6,367 nucleotides of DNA from Acidobacteriaceae bacterium UBA1795 (lineage in GTDB: Bacteria; Acidobacteriota; Terriglobia; Terriglobales; Acidobacteriaceae). How positions within the stretch are numbered: position 1 is the first letter of the stretch; each line of letters starts with the position of its first letter. Below the pieces are notes generated by a model. That model searched no databases, had not been told where the DNA came from, and saw only the letters and a program-made list of their open reading frames with translations. The translations under genes were made by a program, and so were the position numbers. This document shows positions 5,313-6,367 of the stretch, one piece after another. Where the stretch lies: assembly GCA_002314435.1 (NCBI GenBank), contig DCFV01000129.1, forward strand, positions 3,317 to 9,683. The letters are read 5' to 3'.

Positions 5313-6367
5313 CACTCGTGCTGTGCGGCGGGCTGCGCCTTCGTGCAGGCGCAGCGGCCCTGCGGGCAGGTTCTGGTGCGGATATGGTTCTCGTATTCAT
5401 CGCGGAAGTAGCGGAGCGTACTGCTCACGGGATTGGGTGCGGTCTGCCCCAGTCCGCAGAGAGCGGTGCGCTTGACCATGCGACCCAGCCTCTCCAGCGT
5501 ATCGATGTCCTCCATTTGTCCTTTGCCTTCGCTGATGCGCTCAAGCAGGCCGTGCAACTGCGTGGTGCCCACGCGGCACGGAATGCACTTGCCGCAGGAC
5601 TCGTCCCGCGTGAAGTCCATGAAGAACTTCGCCACGTCGACCATGCAGGCCGTGTCGTCCATTACGATCATGCCGCCGGAACCCATGATGGAGCCAGCCG
5701 CCATTAGCGACTCGTAGTCCACACTCATGTCGAGAAACTGATCAGGAAGGCAGCCACCCGACGGGCCACCAGTCTGCACAGCTTTGAAGTGGTGATTGCC
5801 GACCATGCCGCCACCCAACGTAAACACCAGGTCGCGCAGCTTGATGCCCATCGCAACTTCGATGAGTCCAGTGTTGACCACGTCGCCCACTAGCGCAAAG
5901 ACCTTAGTGCCTTTGCTCTTCTCTGTACCGATCGCAGCGTACCAGTCGCCGCCGTTGCGCAGAATCGGTGCGATGTTGGCGAAGGTCTCCACGTTGTTCA
6001 GCAACGTGGCGCAGTGGTTCAGGCCGGAGTAGGCAGGGAAGGGAGGCCGTGGCCGCGGTACACCGCGCTTGCCTTCAACCGAGGCGATCAGCGCGGTTTC
6101 TTCGCCGCAGACAAACGCTCCGGCGCCGAGCCTGATTTCGATCTCGAAGCCGAAGTCGGAGTCACCGATGCGTTTACCCAGCAGGCCCAGGCGTTCTGCT
6201 TGGCGAATCGCAATCTTCAGGCGCTTCACTGCAAGCGGATACTCAGCGCGGCAATAGATGTAGCCCTTGCTTGCACCCACCGCATACGCGGCCAGGATCA
6301 TGCCTTCAAGCACACGATGAGGATCGCTCTCCAGCACTGAGCGATCCATGAACGCGCCGGGGTCGCC
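5312..6367 (-). CDS. hoxF: NAD(P)-linked hydrogenase diaphorase flavoprotein subunit HoxF (5' partial)
   Basis: NuoF-like subunit that binds FMN and NAD(P)H and exchanges electrons with the nicotinamide; 351 C-terminal residues are visible. The frame stays open through the right edge, and the six codons before the internal Met at 6349 read GDPGAF, continuing into MDRSVLESDPH, a conserved NuoF/HoxF segment, so that Met is not the start. Counting from it, the FMN/NAD region includes GAGAFVCGEETALIASVEGK (75-94) and the Pro/Arg run after it. The [4Fe-4S] site is ESCGKCIPCRVG with Cys252, Cys255, Cys258 plus Cys298 (ALCGLGQTAPNP). The tail RTRTCPQGRCACTK (325-338) adds three cysteines and then stops; there is no C-terminal two-cluster ferredoxin domain as in HndC. 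The upstream glycine-rich part and any HoxE-like N-terminal domain are outside the window. hoxU begins 14 nt downstream. The operon promoter would also lie beyond the right edge. Confidence 0.94.
   Translation of the reverse strand, partial: GDPGAFMDRSVLESDPHRVLEGMILAAYAVGASKGYIYCRAEYPLAVKRLKIAIRQAERLGLLGKRIGDSDFGFEIEIRLGAGAFVCGEETALIASVEGKRGVPRPRPPFPAYSGLNHCATLLNNVETFANIAPILRNGGDWYAAIGTEKSKGTKVFALVGDVVNTGLIEVAMGIKLRDLVFTLGGGMVGNHHFKAVQTGGPSGGCLPDQFLDMSVDYESLMAAGSIMGSGGMIVMDDTACMVDVAKFFMDFTRDESCGKCIPCRVGTTQLHGLLERISEGKGQMEDIDTLERLGRMVKRTALCGLGQTAPNPVSSTLRYFRDEYENHIRTRTCPQGRCACTKAQPAAQHE

Overview
The window is a fragment of a GC-rich bacterial genome holding two convergent gene blocks. The best guess at the source is an acidobacterium of the Terriglobia type. 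That rests mainly on the secreted beta-propeller lipoprotein with SGSP(Y/F) repeat motifs, a gene type common in that group, and no rRNA or other marker confirms it.

Left block (+ strand, about 1-2567). The first gene is the 3' part of ahpC, a 2-Cys peroxiredoxin of the mycobacterial-like AhpC type that runs off the left edge. Next is ahpD, encoding the CxxC alkylhydroperoxidase that in mycobacteria re-reduces AhpC. Together they form a peroxide-detoxification pair. A leader of about 190 bp with a strong bulged hairpin (1355-1385) precedes a gene for an exported lipoprotein with a YVTN/lactonase-like beta-propeller of unknown function.

Right block (- strand, 6367 down to 2595). This is a compact operon, hoxF (5' end outside the window), hoxU, hoxY, hoxH, encoding a cytoplasmic bidirectional NAD(P)-linked [NiFe] hydrogenase of the HoxEFUYH (group 3d) type. 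HoxF and HoxU form the diaphorase: NADH/FMN site plus an iron-sulfur relay. HoxY and HoxH form the hydrogenase module: proximal [4Fe-4S] subunit plus Ni-Fe active-site subunit. Electrons would run H2 - HoxH - HoxY - HoxU - HoxF - NAD(P)+, or the reverse. Gene junctions are 14 nt, a 4-nt ATGA overlap and 10 nt, each with a clear Shine-Dalgarno sequence lying in or touching the preceding gene, so the genes are probably co-transcribed and translationally coupled. HoxH keeps a 24-residue C-terminal extension after its last metal-binding motif, so a maturation endopeptidase (HoxW type) is expected, but none is encoded here.

The blocks converge on a 27-nt gap. A perfect 11-bp inverted repeat there (2575-2608) overlaps the hoxH stop and probably ends transcription from both sides.

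All six genes belong to recognisable families. I see no mobile element, CRISPR array, tRNA or rRNA, and no clearly undescribed system. The points worth a second look are the two RNA-structure candidates, the unusual residue in the AhpD active site, the cysteine-rich HoxF tail, and the juxtaposition of peroxide defence with an NAD-linked hydrogenase.
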